Source: Bacillus sp. FJAT-45350 (lineage in GTDB: Bacteria; Bacillota; Bacilli; Bacillales; NISU01). From it: a DNA stretch of 64,000 nt. Positions 8,124 through 16,796 of this stretch are shown here, piece after piece (within the stretch, counting starts at the first letter, position 1; every line of letters begins with the position of its first letter). Where the stretch lies: the NCBI RefSeq assembly GCF_002335805.1, contig NZ_NISU01000001.1, positions 62,001 through 126,000 on the forward strand, in the 5' to 3' direction. The position numbers and the translations under genes were made by a program. Below the pieces are notes generated by a model. That model did not search any database. It had not been told where the DNA came from and saw only the letters and a list, made by a program, of their open reading frames with translations.

Positions 8124-8248
8124 TTTTGGGATTTGGATAGGAAGAGATGGAAGTAACTAATTGATAGCTGATTCTGAGTGGGCGATTGGGTCCGTGCACT
8201 GCTTTTAAAAAGAACGCATTACGTTTTATTATGAAAGGAAGAGAAAAT

Positions 8249-9445
8249 ATGATAGACAATAAAATTCCAGTTACTGTTTTAAGTGGATACTTGGGCTCTG
8301 GTAAGACAACGATTTTAAATCATGTGTTAAACAACCGCCAAGGGCTTAAAGTAGCTGTTATTGTAAATGATTTAAGTGAAGTAAATATTGATTCGGAACT
8401 AATTAAAGAGGGTGGAGGTCTATCACGAATAGATGAAAAGCTTGTAGAAATGTCCAATGGCTGTATTTGCTGTACACTTCGTGAGGACCTCCTTGTTGAG
8501 GTTGAAAGATTAGCGAACTCTCGTAAATTTGACTATATTTTAATTGAATCAACGGGAATTGGTGAGCCGTTACCAGTTGCTCAAACATTTAGTTATCAGG
8601 ATGAAGAAAGTGGGATTGATTTAACAGAGCTTTGTCGATTAGATACATTGGTAACGGTTGTTGATGCATATCGTTTTTGGCATGATTTTTCTTCAGGAGA
8701 AAGTTTGCTCGACCGTAAACAAGCAGTAAATGAAGAAGATTATCGTGAAGTCGTTGATTTATTAATTGATCAAATTGAATTTTGTGATGTTCTAATACTT
8801 AATAAAAGTGACCTTGTATCAGAAGAGGAATTAGAAAAGCTTGAGGCAGTAATTAGAACTCTTCAACCAAGAGCAAAAATTATTCGTACCTCTCATGGGC
8901 AAGTTAATCCAGAAGATATTTTGAATACTAATTTGTTTGATTTAGAGGAAGTTAGTCAGTCGGCTGGCTGGTTAAAGGAGCTTCAACATGAGCATGTCCC
9001 TGAGACAGAGGAATATGGTATTTCATCATTTGTCTATAGAGCCCGTAAACCATTTCATCCAGAACGTTTAATGAAGTGGATTGAGCAATGGCCTAAGGAT
9101 ATCGTTCGAGCAAAGGGGCTTATTTGGCTAGCCAGTAGAAACGATATCATAGGGTTATTAAGTCAGGCTGGTCCATCTCTAGTACTTGACCCTGCTGGAT
9201 ATTGGGTGGCTGCTCTATCGAAAGAAGAACAAGAGGAGCTACTGGCAGAAGATCCAGAGATGAAAGCAGGGTGGGACCCTATTTATGGTGACAGAGCAAC
9301 AGAATTAGTTATGATAGGTATTCATATTAATCAAGAAGAGATTACTCATTCGCTGAACCAGTGTTTATTAACAGAGGAAGAACTTGTTTGCGATTGGAGT
9401 CAATTTAATGACACATTACCTCCATTTCAAGAGGTACAAAGGTGA
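8249..9445 (+). CDS. COG0523-family GTPase, YciC/ZagA-like zinc metallochaperone
   Basis: A 398-residue P-loop GTPase of the G3E family. Visible motifs are Walker [10 protein letters not shown] near the N terminus, the metal-binding NGCICC motif (CxCC) about 60 residues later, ESTGIGEP, and the guanine specificity motif NKSD. A CobW C-terminal domain follows. Relatives such as B. subtilis YciC/ZagA deliver zinc to enzymes during zinc shortage and are repressed by Zur; a Zur-type box precedes this gene. The ATG at 8249 has AAGGAAGAG in front; in-frame ATGs further upstream lack such a site. The dCMP deaminase-like zinc enzyme lies 100 bases downstream and could be a client; that is only inference. 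Confidence 0.92.
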   Translation: MIDNKIPVTVLSGYLGSGKTTILNHVLNNRQGLKVAVIVNDLSEVNIDSELIKEGGGLSRIDEKLVEMSNGCICCTLREDLLVEVERLANSRKFDYILIESTGIGEPLPVAQTFSYQDEESGIDLTELCRLDTLVTVVDAYRFWHDFSSGESLLDRKQAVNEEDYREVVDLLIDQIEFCDVLILNKSDLVSEEELEKLEAVIRTLQPRAKIIRTSHGQVNPEDILNTNLFDLEEVSQSAGWLKELQHEHVPETEEYGISSFVYRARKPFHPERLMKWIEQWPKDIVRAKGLIWLASRNDIIGLLSQAGPSLVLDPAGYWVAALSKEEQEELLAEDPEMKAGWDPIYGDRATELVMIGIHINQEEITHSLNQCLLTEEELVCDWSQFNDTLPPFQEVQR

Positions 9446-9545
9446 TAAATATCGACAAAAACCAAAAAAAAAGTGAAATTTCTTCTACTTTTCATTACAA
9501 TTAGGTTAAGATATTGATTATGATTTTTGGGGAAGGAAGATCAGT

Positions 9546-9962
9546 ATGGCTAGACCAAGTTGGGATGAAACATTTTTAACGGTTGCATCAGTTTTAGCAG
9601 ATAGGTCGACATGCAAACGGGCGAAAGTTGGCTGTGTTATAACAAAGGATAATCGTATAGTATCTACTGGCTATAATGGCTCCATTCATGGGCATGAGCA
9701 TTGTACAGAGGATGATTGTTGCTTGAATGAGCAAGGACGTTGTATTAGAACGATTCATGCTGAACAAAATGCACTTTTACATGCGAAGGAAGATTTGTAT
9801 GGTACTACGGCATATGTAACGCATGAGCCTTGTGAAACATGTACGAAGCTATTAGCACAAGCGGGAATAAAAAAAGTAATCTATGCTAAGTCTTATCCGA
9901 ATCAATATAATAAATTATTCAATAAGGATTTAGAGTGGATTCATTATCAAACAAAAGAATAG
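9546..9962 (+). CDS. dCMP deaminase-family protein (ComEB-like)
   Basis: A 138-residue zinc-dependent deaminase. The zinc and catalytic residues are clear: HAEQN (His-Ala-Glu) and PCETC (PCxxC), together with the extra cluster GHEHCTEDDCC and GRCIRTIH that is characteristic of dCMP deaminases (second zinc or regulatory site). The reaction would be dCMP to dUMP, feeding dTMP synthesis. It is shorter than B. subtilis ComEB (189 residues in my memory). It follows the Zur-controlled GTPase by 100 bases and ends in a strong terminator, so partial cotranscription with that gene is possible. Confidence 0.9.
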   Translation: MARPSWDETFLTVASVLADRSTCKRAKVGCVITKDNRIVSTGYNGSIHGHEHCTEDDCCLNEQGRCIRTIHAEQNALLHAKEDLYGTTAYVTHEPCETCTKLLAQAGIKKVIYAKSYPNQYNKLFNKDLEWIHYQTKE

Positions 9963-9973
9963 CTTGAAAAAAG

Positions 9974-10012
9974 AAGAAGGAATCTGTGAACGATCAGATG
10001 CCTTCTTTTTTT
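9974..10012 (+). terminator. Terminator after the deaminase gene
   Basis: Stem AAGAAGG-ATCTG with CAGAT-CCTTCTT (9974-9986 with 9995-10007), 8-base loop, followed by a run of T to 10012. It also faces the end of the convergent gene at 10034. Confidence 0.8.
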
Positions 10013-10033
10013 AATTCTATTATGTTTAGGAGA

Positions 10034-10585
10034 TTATGTATTACTCCAAACTGTCGCGTATTTCTTTCTGTATTTATCCTCGTTTTCCGTCGCAATTAAA
10101 TCTAATGCCTTTTGTTTTAATGTTGCATCATGTACGCAATCATATAAGTTTCGCAAGCCTTGTATGATATCAAACCGAATCAAGGTGTAATTTTTCTCTC
10201 CCTTACAGTTCGTAAAGCGGTTGACTAAATGGCTAACGACCAAATCTTTTTGTAGATCACCAGCTAAGCCAACTTTCCATATCGCTTGTAAACTGTGCCT
10301 TGCAGTGACAAATTTAGGATCCTTCGTCACTTCCCATAATGTAGGAAAATCTTTTAATATCCTGTTATCCTGATCGCTGATTGCTAAATTGGCTAAAAAT
10401 TGTGCAGCTCTAGATCTCTTATGATTATCCTTAGATGTTAAATCCTCTTTTAATTGGTCCCATATCTCGTAAGCCCAATCTACTTTCTTTTCTGTTACGG
10501 TTAATAAATTTTTATAGGCCTCATACTGGAGTTCTTTATCCTTGGATTCCAAGTTTTTAAAATATATACGATACTCATTCTTCAT
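10034..10585 (-). CDS. HEAT-repeat-like hypothetical protein
   Basis: A soluble, all-helical protein of 183 residues. Successive helix pairs are visible (SRAAQFLANLAI, ARHSLQAIWKVGL, RFDIIQGLRNLYDC), giving the look of HEAT/armadillo repeats, which usually serve as protein-binding scaffolds. No catalytic motif was seen. The ATG at 10585 is preceded by GGAGATG. It stands alone between a convergent deaminase gene and a divergent small gene. Function unknown. Confidence 0.7.
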   Translation of the reverse strand: MKNEYRIYFKNLESKDKELQYEAYKNLLTVTEKKVDWAYEIWDQLKEDLTSKDNHKRSRAAQFLANLAISDQDNRILKDFPTLWEVTKDPKFVTARHSLQAIWKVGLAGDLQKDLVVSHLVNRFTNCKGEKNYTLIRFDIIQGLRNLYDCVHDATLKQKALDLIATENEDKYRKKYATVWSNT

Positions 10586-10729
10586 TGAATCATCTCCAAC
10601 TTTAGATAGTAATCTTTGCTTAACCTCACGTCACCTTTCTAGTATACCTACTTCACTCGTTAGCTGATAGTGGCAGAGGTTTTATGGTTATACTAATGTA
10701 CATAGTAAAACGAATAAGGAGGGGTAACA

Positions 10730-11029
10730 TTGCCACGTAAAACAGCTGATTCGGAAAAAGAAAATCCAGCTAAAGAAAATATTGAAGAACAAATAGAGAT
10801 GCTAAATGGATTTCTAGCCTCTGTTTTGAATTATTTATCTGACGATGAGGTTGATGAGATTGATATTGAGTACTTACTCGATCATACAGAAGGGTTAAGA
10901 GAATGGTGGGATAAGTATCGTGAAAGGAATAAGAAGCAATTAGAAGACGAAATTAAAAAATCTCTAGGGGTATTATCTTTAAAGGAGCTAGAGGGAATCC
11001 GTGAAATGATAAAAGAGAAAGAGGCTTAA
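10730..11029 (+). CDS. Acidic coiled hypothetical protein, 99 aa
   Basis: Starts with TTG at 10730; AAGGAGG at 10716-10722 leaves a 7-base spacer, which makes the TTG convincing. The product is charged, with a lysine/glutamate-rich N terminus, an acidic central stretch (SDDEVDEIDIEYLLD) and a basic/acidic C-terminal helix. No signal peptide or membrane segment. I do not recognise the family. A weak terminator hairpin follows. Confidence 0.72.
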   Translation: MPRKTADSEKENPAKENIEEQIEMLNGFLASVLNYLSDDEVDEIDIEYLLDHTEGLREWWDKYRERNKKQLEDEIKKSLGVLSLKELEGIREMIKEKEA

Positions 11030-11032
11030 AAG

Positions 11033-11078
11033 AAGGTGCTTAAACAAGAATATATATCTTTTGTTCAGCACCTTTTAT
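11033..11078 (+). terminator. Terminator after the 99-aa gene
   Basis: AAGGTGCT (11033-11040) pairs with AGCACCTT (11067-11074); the adjoining bases extend the pairing imperfectly, and the right arm runs into CCTTTTATT. Confidence 0.6.
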
Positions 11079-11357
11079 TAGGAGTGAATTAATTTGAAAT
11101 GACAAGTGATACCTCGTTACCTTGTTCATTGAATACAACTTCACTTACTGCTTTATGTAGACAACTCGTTATATTTCAATATATTTTTTATTTTATGTGA
11201 GGAAATTGAATGAAATAGAGGCATGTTCTATTCTCCTTAAGAATAATAATCGTTCATAATAAAATAACGTTTTGATTATACCAAAGGATTTGTCGAAATG
11301 TGTTAAAACATGAATAAATAAGTAATAAGTAATACATATAAAGAGTGAATTCATATT
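11079..11357. other. Intergenic region before clpE
   Basis: No intact gene. On the minus strand a short open stretch (about 11089-11170) ends in a coding-like AVSEVVFNEQGNEVSLVISN but has no start codon and is closed upstream by a stop. It could be the tail of a decayed small gene. The rest is AT-rich. Confidence 0.35.
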
Positions 11358-11374
11358 GGTCAATAAAAGTCAAA
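11358..11374. promoter_or_regulatory. CtsR box (upstream copy) of clpE
   Basis: GGTCAATAAAAGTCAAA: two heptads spaced by 3 bases, one base off the CtsR consensus (A/G)GTCAAANAN(A/G)GTCAAA. It lies just upstream of the -35 element. Confidence 0.75.
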
Positions 11375-11382
11375 ATAAACTC

Positions 11383-11411
11383 TTGTCTTTTTGTTAGAGA
11401 GATTGTATAGT
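11383..11411 (+). promoter_or_regulatory. Sigma-A promoter of clpE
   Basis: TTGTCT (11383-11388) and TATAGT (11406-11411) with a 17-base spacer, placed between two CtsR boxes. Confidence 0.7.
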
Positions 11412-11424
11412 AATAGTAAGTAAA

Positions 11425-11441
11425 GGTCAAAGTTAGTCAAA
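11425..11441. promoter_or_regulatory. CtsR box (downstream copy) of clpE
   Basis: GGTCAAAGTTAGTCAAA is a full match to the CtsR heptad repeat. It lies just downstream of the expected transcription start. A third partial AGTCAAA follows. CtsR represses clp genes and is inactivated by heat and protein stress. Confidence 0.88.
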
Positions 11442-11462
11442 GTCAAAAAAGGAGTGATTATA

Positions 11463-13490
11463 ATGAAATGTCAACAATGCCAAATGAACGAAGCGAATGT
11501 CATGTTATATTATGAAGTAAACGGTAAGAGAAGTGATTTTAGAGTATGTTCAGATTGCTATAGTAATCACTTTGTAAATAGCAATCAAAGCTCGAATGTA
11601 TTTGGCTCTAACCAAGGAAGTTTTTCAACGGGAATCTGTGAAGTATCAGGTACAGATGACAAACAAAAGGGCGTACTTGAGACCTATGGAAGAGATGTAA
11701 CAGAAATCGCAAGAACAGGATTAATTGACCCTGTCATTGGTCGTGATGATGAAGTAGAGCAAATAGCTGAGATATTAAATAGAAGAAATAAAAACAATCC
11801 AGTATTAATTGGCGAGCCAGGTGTAGGGAAAACAGCTATCGCAGAAGGATTAGCTCTAAAGATTGTCGAAGGAACGGTTCCAGAGAAGCTACGTAATAAA
11901 AGGGTGATTTCATTAGACGTGGCATCTCTTTTATCTGGTACATCTTACAGAGGGCAATTTGAAGAGCGTATGAAACAACTGTTAGATGAGCTCGAAGCAA
12001 ATAAGGATATTATCTTATTCATTGATGAAATTCATCAACTTGTCGGTGCAGGAAAGACAGAAGGATCGATGGATGCAGGAAATGTTTTGAAACCGGCACT
12101 GGCAAGAGGAGAGGTTCAAGTAGTTGGAGCAACAACGTTAAATGAATATAGAGAGATTGAGAAAGACGCGGCACTTGAACGCCGCTTTCAACCAATTCAG
12201 GTAAGAGAACCTTCCGTAAAAGACACAATAGCAATTTTAAAAGGTATTGCGCCTAAATATGAAGCCTATCACACTGTAAAGTACTCTGATGAAGTATTAG
12301 AAGCGTGTGCAGAACTATCACATCGTTATATTCAAGACCGTCATCTACCAGACAAAGCGATCGATTTACTAGATATGGCTGGAGCAAAGAGAAACCTAAA
12401 ATCGTCAGTGAATGATAAAACGACGATTGAAAAAAGACTTGAAGAAATTTTAAGGGAAAAACAAGTAGCAGCAGAAAAAGAAGACTATGAAACAGCAGCT
12501 AGATTACGTCAAGAAGAGTTACAGTTAGAAGAGAAAGTTTCTTCAGCGAAGAATATAATTAATGAGATAACAGTGGAAGATATCGAGAAAATCATTGAAA
12601 AGAAAACAGGTATTTCAGTTACCAAGCTACAACAAGCAGAGCAGGAAAAATTAAAGAATTTATCTGACCTTTTATCTGCAAAAGTCATTGGTCAAGACGA
12701 GGCAGTCCAAGCTGTTTCTAAAGCAATTCGTCGTAACAGAGCAGGCTTTCGGCAACAAGAGCGACCGATTGCATCCTTCCTTTTTGTTGGTCAAACAGGT
12801 GTAGGGAAAACAGAATTAACGAAAGTGCTGGCAGAGGAATTATTTGGTGACCGTCATGCTCTAATACGTTTAGATATGAGTGAATATATGGAAAAGCATA
12901 CAGTATCAAAGCTCATTGGTTCACCTCCTGGATATGACGGGCATGAAGAAGCTGGTCAATTAACTGAGCAAGTTAGAAGAAAGCCTTATAGCATCATTCT
13001 ATTAGATGAAATGGAAAAAGCTCATCCAGATGTTCAAAATATGTTTTTGCAAGTGCTTGAAGATGGAAGACTAACAGATAGCAAAGGAAGAGCGGTCAGC
13101 TTCAAAGATTCGATAATCGTTATGACAAGTAACGCCACAACGCTAGATACTTATTTTAAACCAGAGTTTCTTAACCGTATTGATTCAGTTGTAAAATTCA
13201 ATAAACTTGAAAGAGAACATTTACTCAGTATTTTAGAGAATATGTTGCAGGAATTACTTGTACAGGCTCAGAAGCAAGGAGTATCAATTGACATGAAAGA
13301 TGAAGTAAAGGAAAAGCTAGTTGAGTATGGGTATGATGAAAAATTTGGAGCACGCCCACTTCGAAGAGCCATCCAAGATCATCTCGAGGATAAGCTAGTT
13401 GACGTCATTTTAGATAATGAAAGTGTTCAAAATATAACGGTAGAAGTTATTGATGGTGAAATACAAGTTACACCGAATAAAAAAATCTAG
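11463..13490 (+). CDS. clpE: ClpE, ATP-dependent protease ATPase subunit
   Basis: A 675-residue HSP100 unfoldase. The N-terminal zinc finger special to ClpE is present (C3, C6, C29, C32). Then come AAA+ module 1 (Walker A GEPGVGKTA), a central UVR-type coil (EKEDYETAARLRQEE) and AAA+ module 2 (GQTGVGKTE, GYDGHEEAGQ), ending with the ClpB/D2-small domain (FGARPLRRAIQ). With ClpP it degrades misfolded proteins after heat shock; it also destabilises CtsR in B. subtilis. AAGGAG (11449-11454) places the start at the ATG 11463 rather than a GTG at 11454. Two CtsR boxes flank its promoter. ClpE of B. subtilis is slightly longer (about 699 residues). Confidence 0.97.
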   Translation: MKCQQCQMNEANVMLYYEVNGKRSDFRVCSDCYSNHFVNSNQSSNVFGSNQGSFSTGICEVSGTDDKQKGVLETYGRDVTEIARTGLIDPVIGRDDEVEQIAEILNRRNKNNPVLIGEPGVGKTAIAEGLALKIVEGTVPEKLRNKRVISLDVASLLSGTSYRGQFEERMKQLLDELEANKDIILFIDEIHQLVGAGKTEGSMDAGNVLKPALARGEVQVVGATTLNEYREIEKDAALERRFQPIQVREPSVKDTIAILKGIAPKYEAYHTVKYSDEVLEACAELSHRYIQDRHLPDKAIDLLDMAGAKRNLKSSVNDKTTIEKRLEEILREKQVAAEKEDYETAARLRQEELQLEEKVSSAKNIINEITVEDIEKIIEKKTGISVTKLQQAEQEKLKNLSDLLSAKVIGQDEAVQAVSKAIRRNRAGFRQQERPIASFLFVGQTGVGKTELTKVLAEELFGDRHALIRLDMSEYMEKHTVSKLIGSPPGYDGHEEAGQLTEQVRRKPYSIILLDEMEKAHPDVQNMFLQVLEDGRLTDSKGRAVSFKDSIIVMTSNATTLDTYFKPEFLNRIDSVVKFNKLEREHLLSILENMLQELLVQAQKQGVSIDMKDEVKEKLVEYGYDEKFGARPLRRAIQDHLEDKLVDVILDNESVQNITVEVIDGEIQVTPNKKI

Positions 13491-13506
13491 AATTATAGCT
13501 AGCTTT

Positions 13507-13555
13507 GGGGTTGTTTCAAAAGGGTTAACTTTCCCTTTTCGAACAACCCCTTTTT
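13507..13555 (+). terminator. Terminator after clpE
   Basis: GGGGTTGTT (13507-13515) pairs with AACAACCCC (13542-13550), with an inner AAGGG/CCCTT pairing, followed by TTTTTC. Confidence 0.88.
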
Positions 13556-13565
13556 CTATTTTTTA

Positions 13566-13596
13566 TTCATAACTAATAACTCATCATTTATAATTA
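13566..13596. repeat. Second copy of the AACTCAT-type repeat
   Basis: A 31-base segment matches the right arm of the repeat at 3315-3345 at 27 positions (TTCATAACT... to ...ATAATTA). Here the opposing arm is not evident. It supports a dispersed intergenic repeat. Confidence 0.6.
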
Positions 13597-13766
13597 GTCA
13601 TAAGGAGTTGGTTAAACTTGTGTGCAGTTGATAAAATTCCGCTACATCATACACTCTATTCAAATTGAAAAGGAATAATTTTCTTAATTTGCTCAAATTA
13701 GTATTCGAAGTAATGTTATAATGGTTTTAGGATTAAATATTTTATTTGACAAAGTTGGGTGAGTAG

Positions 13767-14414
13767 ATGAGTTCAAGTATTCGTTCAGAATTAAATGGGG
13801 AAATTTGTATATTAACATATGATAATAAGGTTATTGTTGGAGAAGTGACTAAAATTCAATCAAAACAGTTTGCGATTAAAATTATTTCTCCTAAGGATTT
13901 ACCAAAATTAGAAATAGAGAAGCAAGTTGAACTACAGATTGATCTATTAAACGAAAATGAAGTGTACTTCTATGAAGCAAAGACTCAATCAATCCATACT
14001 TTTAATGATGAGAAGTATTTATTTCTGAGTCCAACAAAAGAGATAATTGAAGAAAATAGAAGGAAAAGTAAACGAGTAAAATTAGGGGCTTACCTTAAAA
14101 ACTCCGTAGCTATGGACATCAGGGTCTTTCCACCAATTGGTCAACAGTGGCAAAAGACAAAAGTAATAGACATTAGTGAAGGTGGAGTTCAAATAGCATT
14201 AAAATCGTATTTCAGTAAGGGACAGTTACTCGAAGTCGTAGTTGATAGTCCATTTCTCAAAACAAGAGAGTTAATCTTGAGTCGTGTCGTGCATACTCAA
14301 ACTGAAAAAGACCTTTATCACTATTCCATTCAGTTTCTTAATATTAGTGACAAGCAGCGGGATTCATTAAATAATTATGTTGAACAAGCAAACGATAGAA
14401 TTCAAAAGAAATAA
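13767..14414 (+). CDS. PilZ-domain c-di-GMP receptor (YpfA/DgrA type)
   Basis: A 215-residue protein: an N-terminal YcgR-like beta domain (about residues 1-90) and a PilZ domain (about 95-205). The c-di-GMP contact residues are present: R99xxxR103 in ENRRKSKR and DISEGG (D135, S137, G140). In B. subtilis the homologue slows the flagellar motor when c-di-GMP is high. No membrane segment. It has a terminator shared with the convergent arsA gene. A GGDEF protein and an EAL protein, which would make and break the ligand, lie about 19 kb away in this same window. Confidence 0.92.
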   Translation: MSSSIRSELNGEICILTYDNKVIVGEVTKIQSKQFAIKIISPKDLPKLEIEKQVELQIDLLNENEVYFYEAKTQSIHTFNDEKYLFLSPTKEIIEENRRKSKRVKLGAYLKNSVAMDIRVFPPIGQQWQKTKVIDISEGGVQIALKSYFSKGQLLEVVVDSPFLKTRELILSRVVHTQTEKDLYHYSIQFLNISDKQRDSLNNYVEQANDRIQKK

Positions 14415-14422
14415 TATAAATG

Positions 14423-14463
14423 AAGGGATGGCTCAACAAACAGAGTCATCCCTTTTAGTTTTT
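14423..14463. terminator. Bidirectional terminator PilZ gene / arsA
   Basis: AAGGGATGGCTC (14423-14434) pairs with GAGTCATCCCTT (14443-14454, one G-T), followed by T-rich bases; it lies between convergent genes. Confidence 0.82.
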
Positions 14464-16226
14464 TATTTCCCTAAATTTTTGAGTGTGTTAATACCAATAA
14501 CATCATCACTATTCCAAGGAATGATGAAGCTTGAGCTAGAAAGTTTTGTAACTTTCTCTATCCAGGTTTGCTCTGATTGTGCTCGTCCTTTTAATATTGG
14601 GTCATTAGTATTTGTTGCTTGCATGCTTTGATTGATAACCCAGTTACTCGGGTTTATATCCGCCCTTCTTAAGTCATCCTGTAAACGACTAGCTTCAAAA
14701 ACAGGTGTAGCTTCTGCTAATGTTACGAGAATAACATCTGTTTCTTCAGGGTTACGTAGTCTTGGTAATAGTTTTCTAACAGATTCAGGCATATCTCCGT
14801 TAGAACGTGTAATTTCCTGATGATATGATTCAGCGGCATCCAGTAACAGTAATGTGTGTCCTGTAGGTGCCGTGTCAACTACAACAAACTCATTATCTGC
14901 CTTTTCTACAACATTTGCAAAAGCACGAAAAACAGCAATTTCTTCCGTGCAAGGAGAATTTAAATCCTCTTTAATATATTCCAAGCTTTCCTCGTCTAAT
15001 GTTTCAGAAACAGTCCGTAAAACCTCTTCTCTATAGTTTTCAACTTCTGTCTTCGGGTCAATACGACTAATTGTAAAATTGTCATTCACAAATTGGTCGC
15101 GAAGAACTAAGGACAGATGTGCTGCTGGGTCTGTAGTTGTTAAATGTACACGATGACCTTGTTCAGCAAGACCTACAGCGATAGCAGCAGCAATTGTTGT
15201 TTTCCCAACCCCACCTTTACCCATTGTCATAATAACGCCTTTTTCTTTCATAGCTAGAGTAGAAATAAGGTCGTGTAATGGAGGTAACGTTTTCGCTAAA
15301 TTTGCAGCCTCATCCGCTATTGTCGTATCTGTTGTACTAGAAAAAAATCTTCGTAAGCTATCAATTCCTGTTAAATTAAATGGAACAAGAGGTAGTTCAT
15401 ATATTGTAATGCCTGATATCCCTTTAGGCATCTGTTCTAATGCATGAATTTGCTTTTGACTATAAGCTTTGCTTATACTATCATCCTCTGTCGGTGTGTG
15501 CACACCATTTACAATTAAAATTTGATTCGTAATTCCAATATCAGCTAGCTCAGTAGATGCTCGATCTGCTTCCGCTAAAGAAGCATATTCAGCTCGAGTC
15601 ACAAGAACGAGTGTCGTAGCTTCACGGTTAGATAGCGTTTGAACAGTGTTCCCATACAATTCTTTTTTCTCATTTAAACCAGATAATGGACCGAGACAGC
15701 TTGCACCATGTGTACTGTCATCTAAAAAAGAACTCCAGGCAGTTGGCAATTGGAGTAAACGTAGCGTATGTCCTGTAGGAGCAGTATCAAAAATAATATG
15801 ATCAAATGAGTTTGTCATAGTAGGATTCGCTAGTAGATTTGTGAATTCATCAAAGGCAGCGATTTCTACTGTGCAAGCTCCTGATAGCTGTTCTTCCATA
15901 TTTCTAATTGCTGACTCAGGCAACTTTCCTTTATATGGTCCAACTACACGTTCACGGTATGCAGCGGCAGCTTCCTCGGGATCTAGATTCGTTGCATATA
16001 GTCCTTCAACCTCAACAATAGGTACTGGCTCATTTGTCAGATTGATTCCAAATACATCTTGTAAATTAGAGGCAGGGTCTGTACTAACAATTAGCACCTT
16101 TTTTCCTAATTCTGCTAGAGATACGGCTGTTGCACAGGCTGTTGATGTTTTTCCAACACCGCCTTTTCCAGTGAAGAAAAGATATTTCGTTTGTTTAAGC
16201 TTTGTAGGATGGAAAGTATCGTACAT
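14463..16226 (-). CDS. arsA: Arsenite-translocating ATPase ArsA
   Basis: A 587-residue cytoplasmic ATPase made of two homologous halves, each with a deviant P-loop: FTGKGGVGKTS at about residue 19-28 and MGKGGVGKTT near residue 335. Each half has a DTAPTGHTLRLL/LLLL signature. Cysteines at the usual places for As(III)/Sb(III) binding are present (SGACTVEIAAFDEF, GASCLGPLSG, NSPCTEEIAVF). ArsA couples ATP hydrolysis to arsenite export through a membrane partner, here most likely Acr3. AAGGAG precedes the ATG at 16226. It follows arsD by 38 bases in one leftward operon. Confidence 0.97.
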   Translation of the reverse strand: MYDTFHPTKLKQTKYLFFTGKGGVGKTSTACATAVSLAELGKKVLIVSTDPASNLQDVFGINLTNEPVPIVEVEGLYATNLDPEEAAAAYRERVVGPYKGKLPESAIRNMEEQLSGACTVEIAAFDEFTNLLANPTMTNSFDHIIFDTAPTGHTLRLLQLPTAWSSFLDDSTHGASCLGPLSGLNEKKELYGNTVQTLSNREATTLVLVTRAEYASLAEADRASTELADIGITNQILIVNGVHTPTEDDSISKAYSQKQIHALEQMPKGISGITIYELPLVPFNLTGIDSLRRFFSSTTDTTIADEAANLAKTLPPLHDLISTLAMKEKGVIMTMGKGGVGKTTIAAAIAVGLAEQGHRVHLTTTDPAAHLSLVLRDQFVNDNFTISRIDPKTEVENYREEVLRTVSETLDEESLEYIKEDLNSPCTEEIAVFRAFANVVEKADNEFVVVDTAPTGHTLLLLDAAESYHQEITRSNGDMPESVRKLLPRLRNPEETDVILVTLAEATPVFEASRLQDDLRRADINPSNWVINQSMQATNTNDPILKGRAQSEQTWIEKVTKLSSSSFIIPWNSDDVIGINTLKNLGK

Positions 16227-16264
16227 TTTGAAGTCTCCTTTATAAAAATCTTAAATCAGATTTA

Positions 16265-16627
16265 TTAGTTAATCTCGATATCAATTTTTGGTGCTTTTTG
16301 GGTTGCTTTTAGGTCTTCTTCGGAGATTCCTGCCCATTCAGCTAATTCTGTTGTTGTTGGATAGCTTTCTTTTTTCATTAGTTTTCCGTTAACCAGTGTT
16401 GCAGGGAGAACTTCAGAACCTTCGTCGTCTAGTAATTCACTTATTACTTCAGTGCTTACATAAGGCTCTGCATTTTGAGCTAAATTATAACGAACTGCTT
16501 CAATTCCTTTTTTATTTAATGTCGCGATATCACGAGCGATTCTCGTTAACTCTGGGTCTACACTTGGTCCACATACTCCTGTAGGACAACATAGGGCTGG
16601 ATCAAAAATTTCAATTTTTACTGACAT
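16265..16627 (-). CDS. arsD: Arsenic metallochaperone ArsD
   Basis: A 120-residue protein with a thioredoxin-like fold. The As(III)-binding cysteines C13, C14 and C19 (ALCCPTGVCG) correspond to the conserved C12/C13/C18 of known ArsD. It passes arsenite to ArsA and also acts as a weak repressor in some operons. The additional C-terminal cysteine pairs of the R773 protein are absent. AGGAGTG stands 6 bases before the ATG at 16627, preferred over an in-frame GTG at 16636. It is the first gene of the leftward arsD-arsA unit. Confidence 0.95.
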   Translation of the reverse strand: MSVKIEIFDPALCCPTGVCGPSVDPELTRIARDIATLNKKGIEAVRYNLAQNAEPYVSTEVISELLDDEGSEVLPATLVNGKLMKKESYPTTTELAEWAGISEEDLKATQKAPKIDIEIN

Positions 16628-16694
16628 ATAAATCACTCCTGAATAGTTTTATTGTTAATCATTTGTAAAGTAATTCAATTAAAGCCATTTCGTA

Positions 16695-16722
16695 TTGACA
16701 TATAAGTATATGCTTATATAAT
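16695..16722 (+). promoter_or_regulatory. arsR promoter with ArsR-type operator
   Basis: TTGACA (16695-16700) and TATAAT (16717-16722) with a 16-base spacer: a near-consensus promoter. The spacer holds the inverted repeat ATATAAG (16700-16706) / CTTATAT (16713-16719), the form expected for ArsR/SmtB repressors. A repressor there would hide both elements. Confidence 0.8.
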
Positions 16723-16796
16723 AATGTGTGTAGATTAGAAATGCAAACGATAGGTTATGTAGTATTCGTGAATTTAAAACGAAGGAGGTAAAAGAG

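Noticed and set aside
14632-16245. Several rightward open frames opposite arsA
   Set aside because: They are mirror frames of the long arsA gene, without start signals and with skewed composition.
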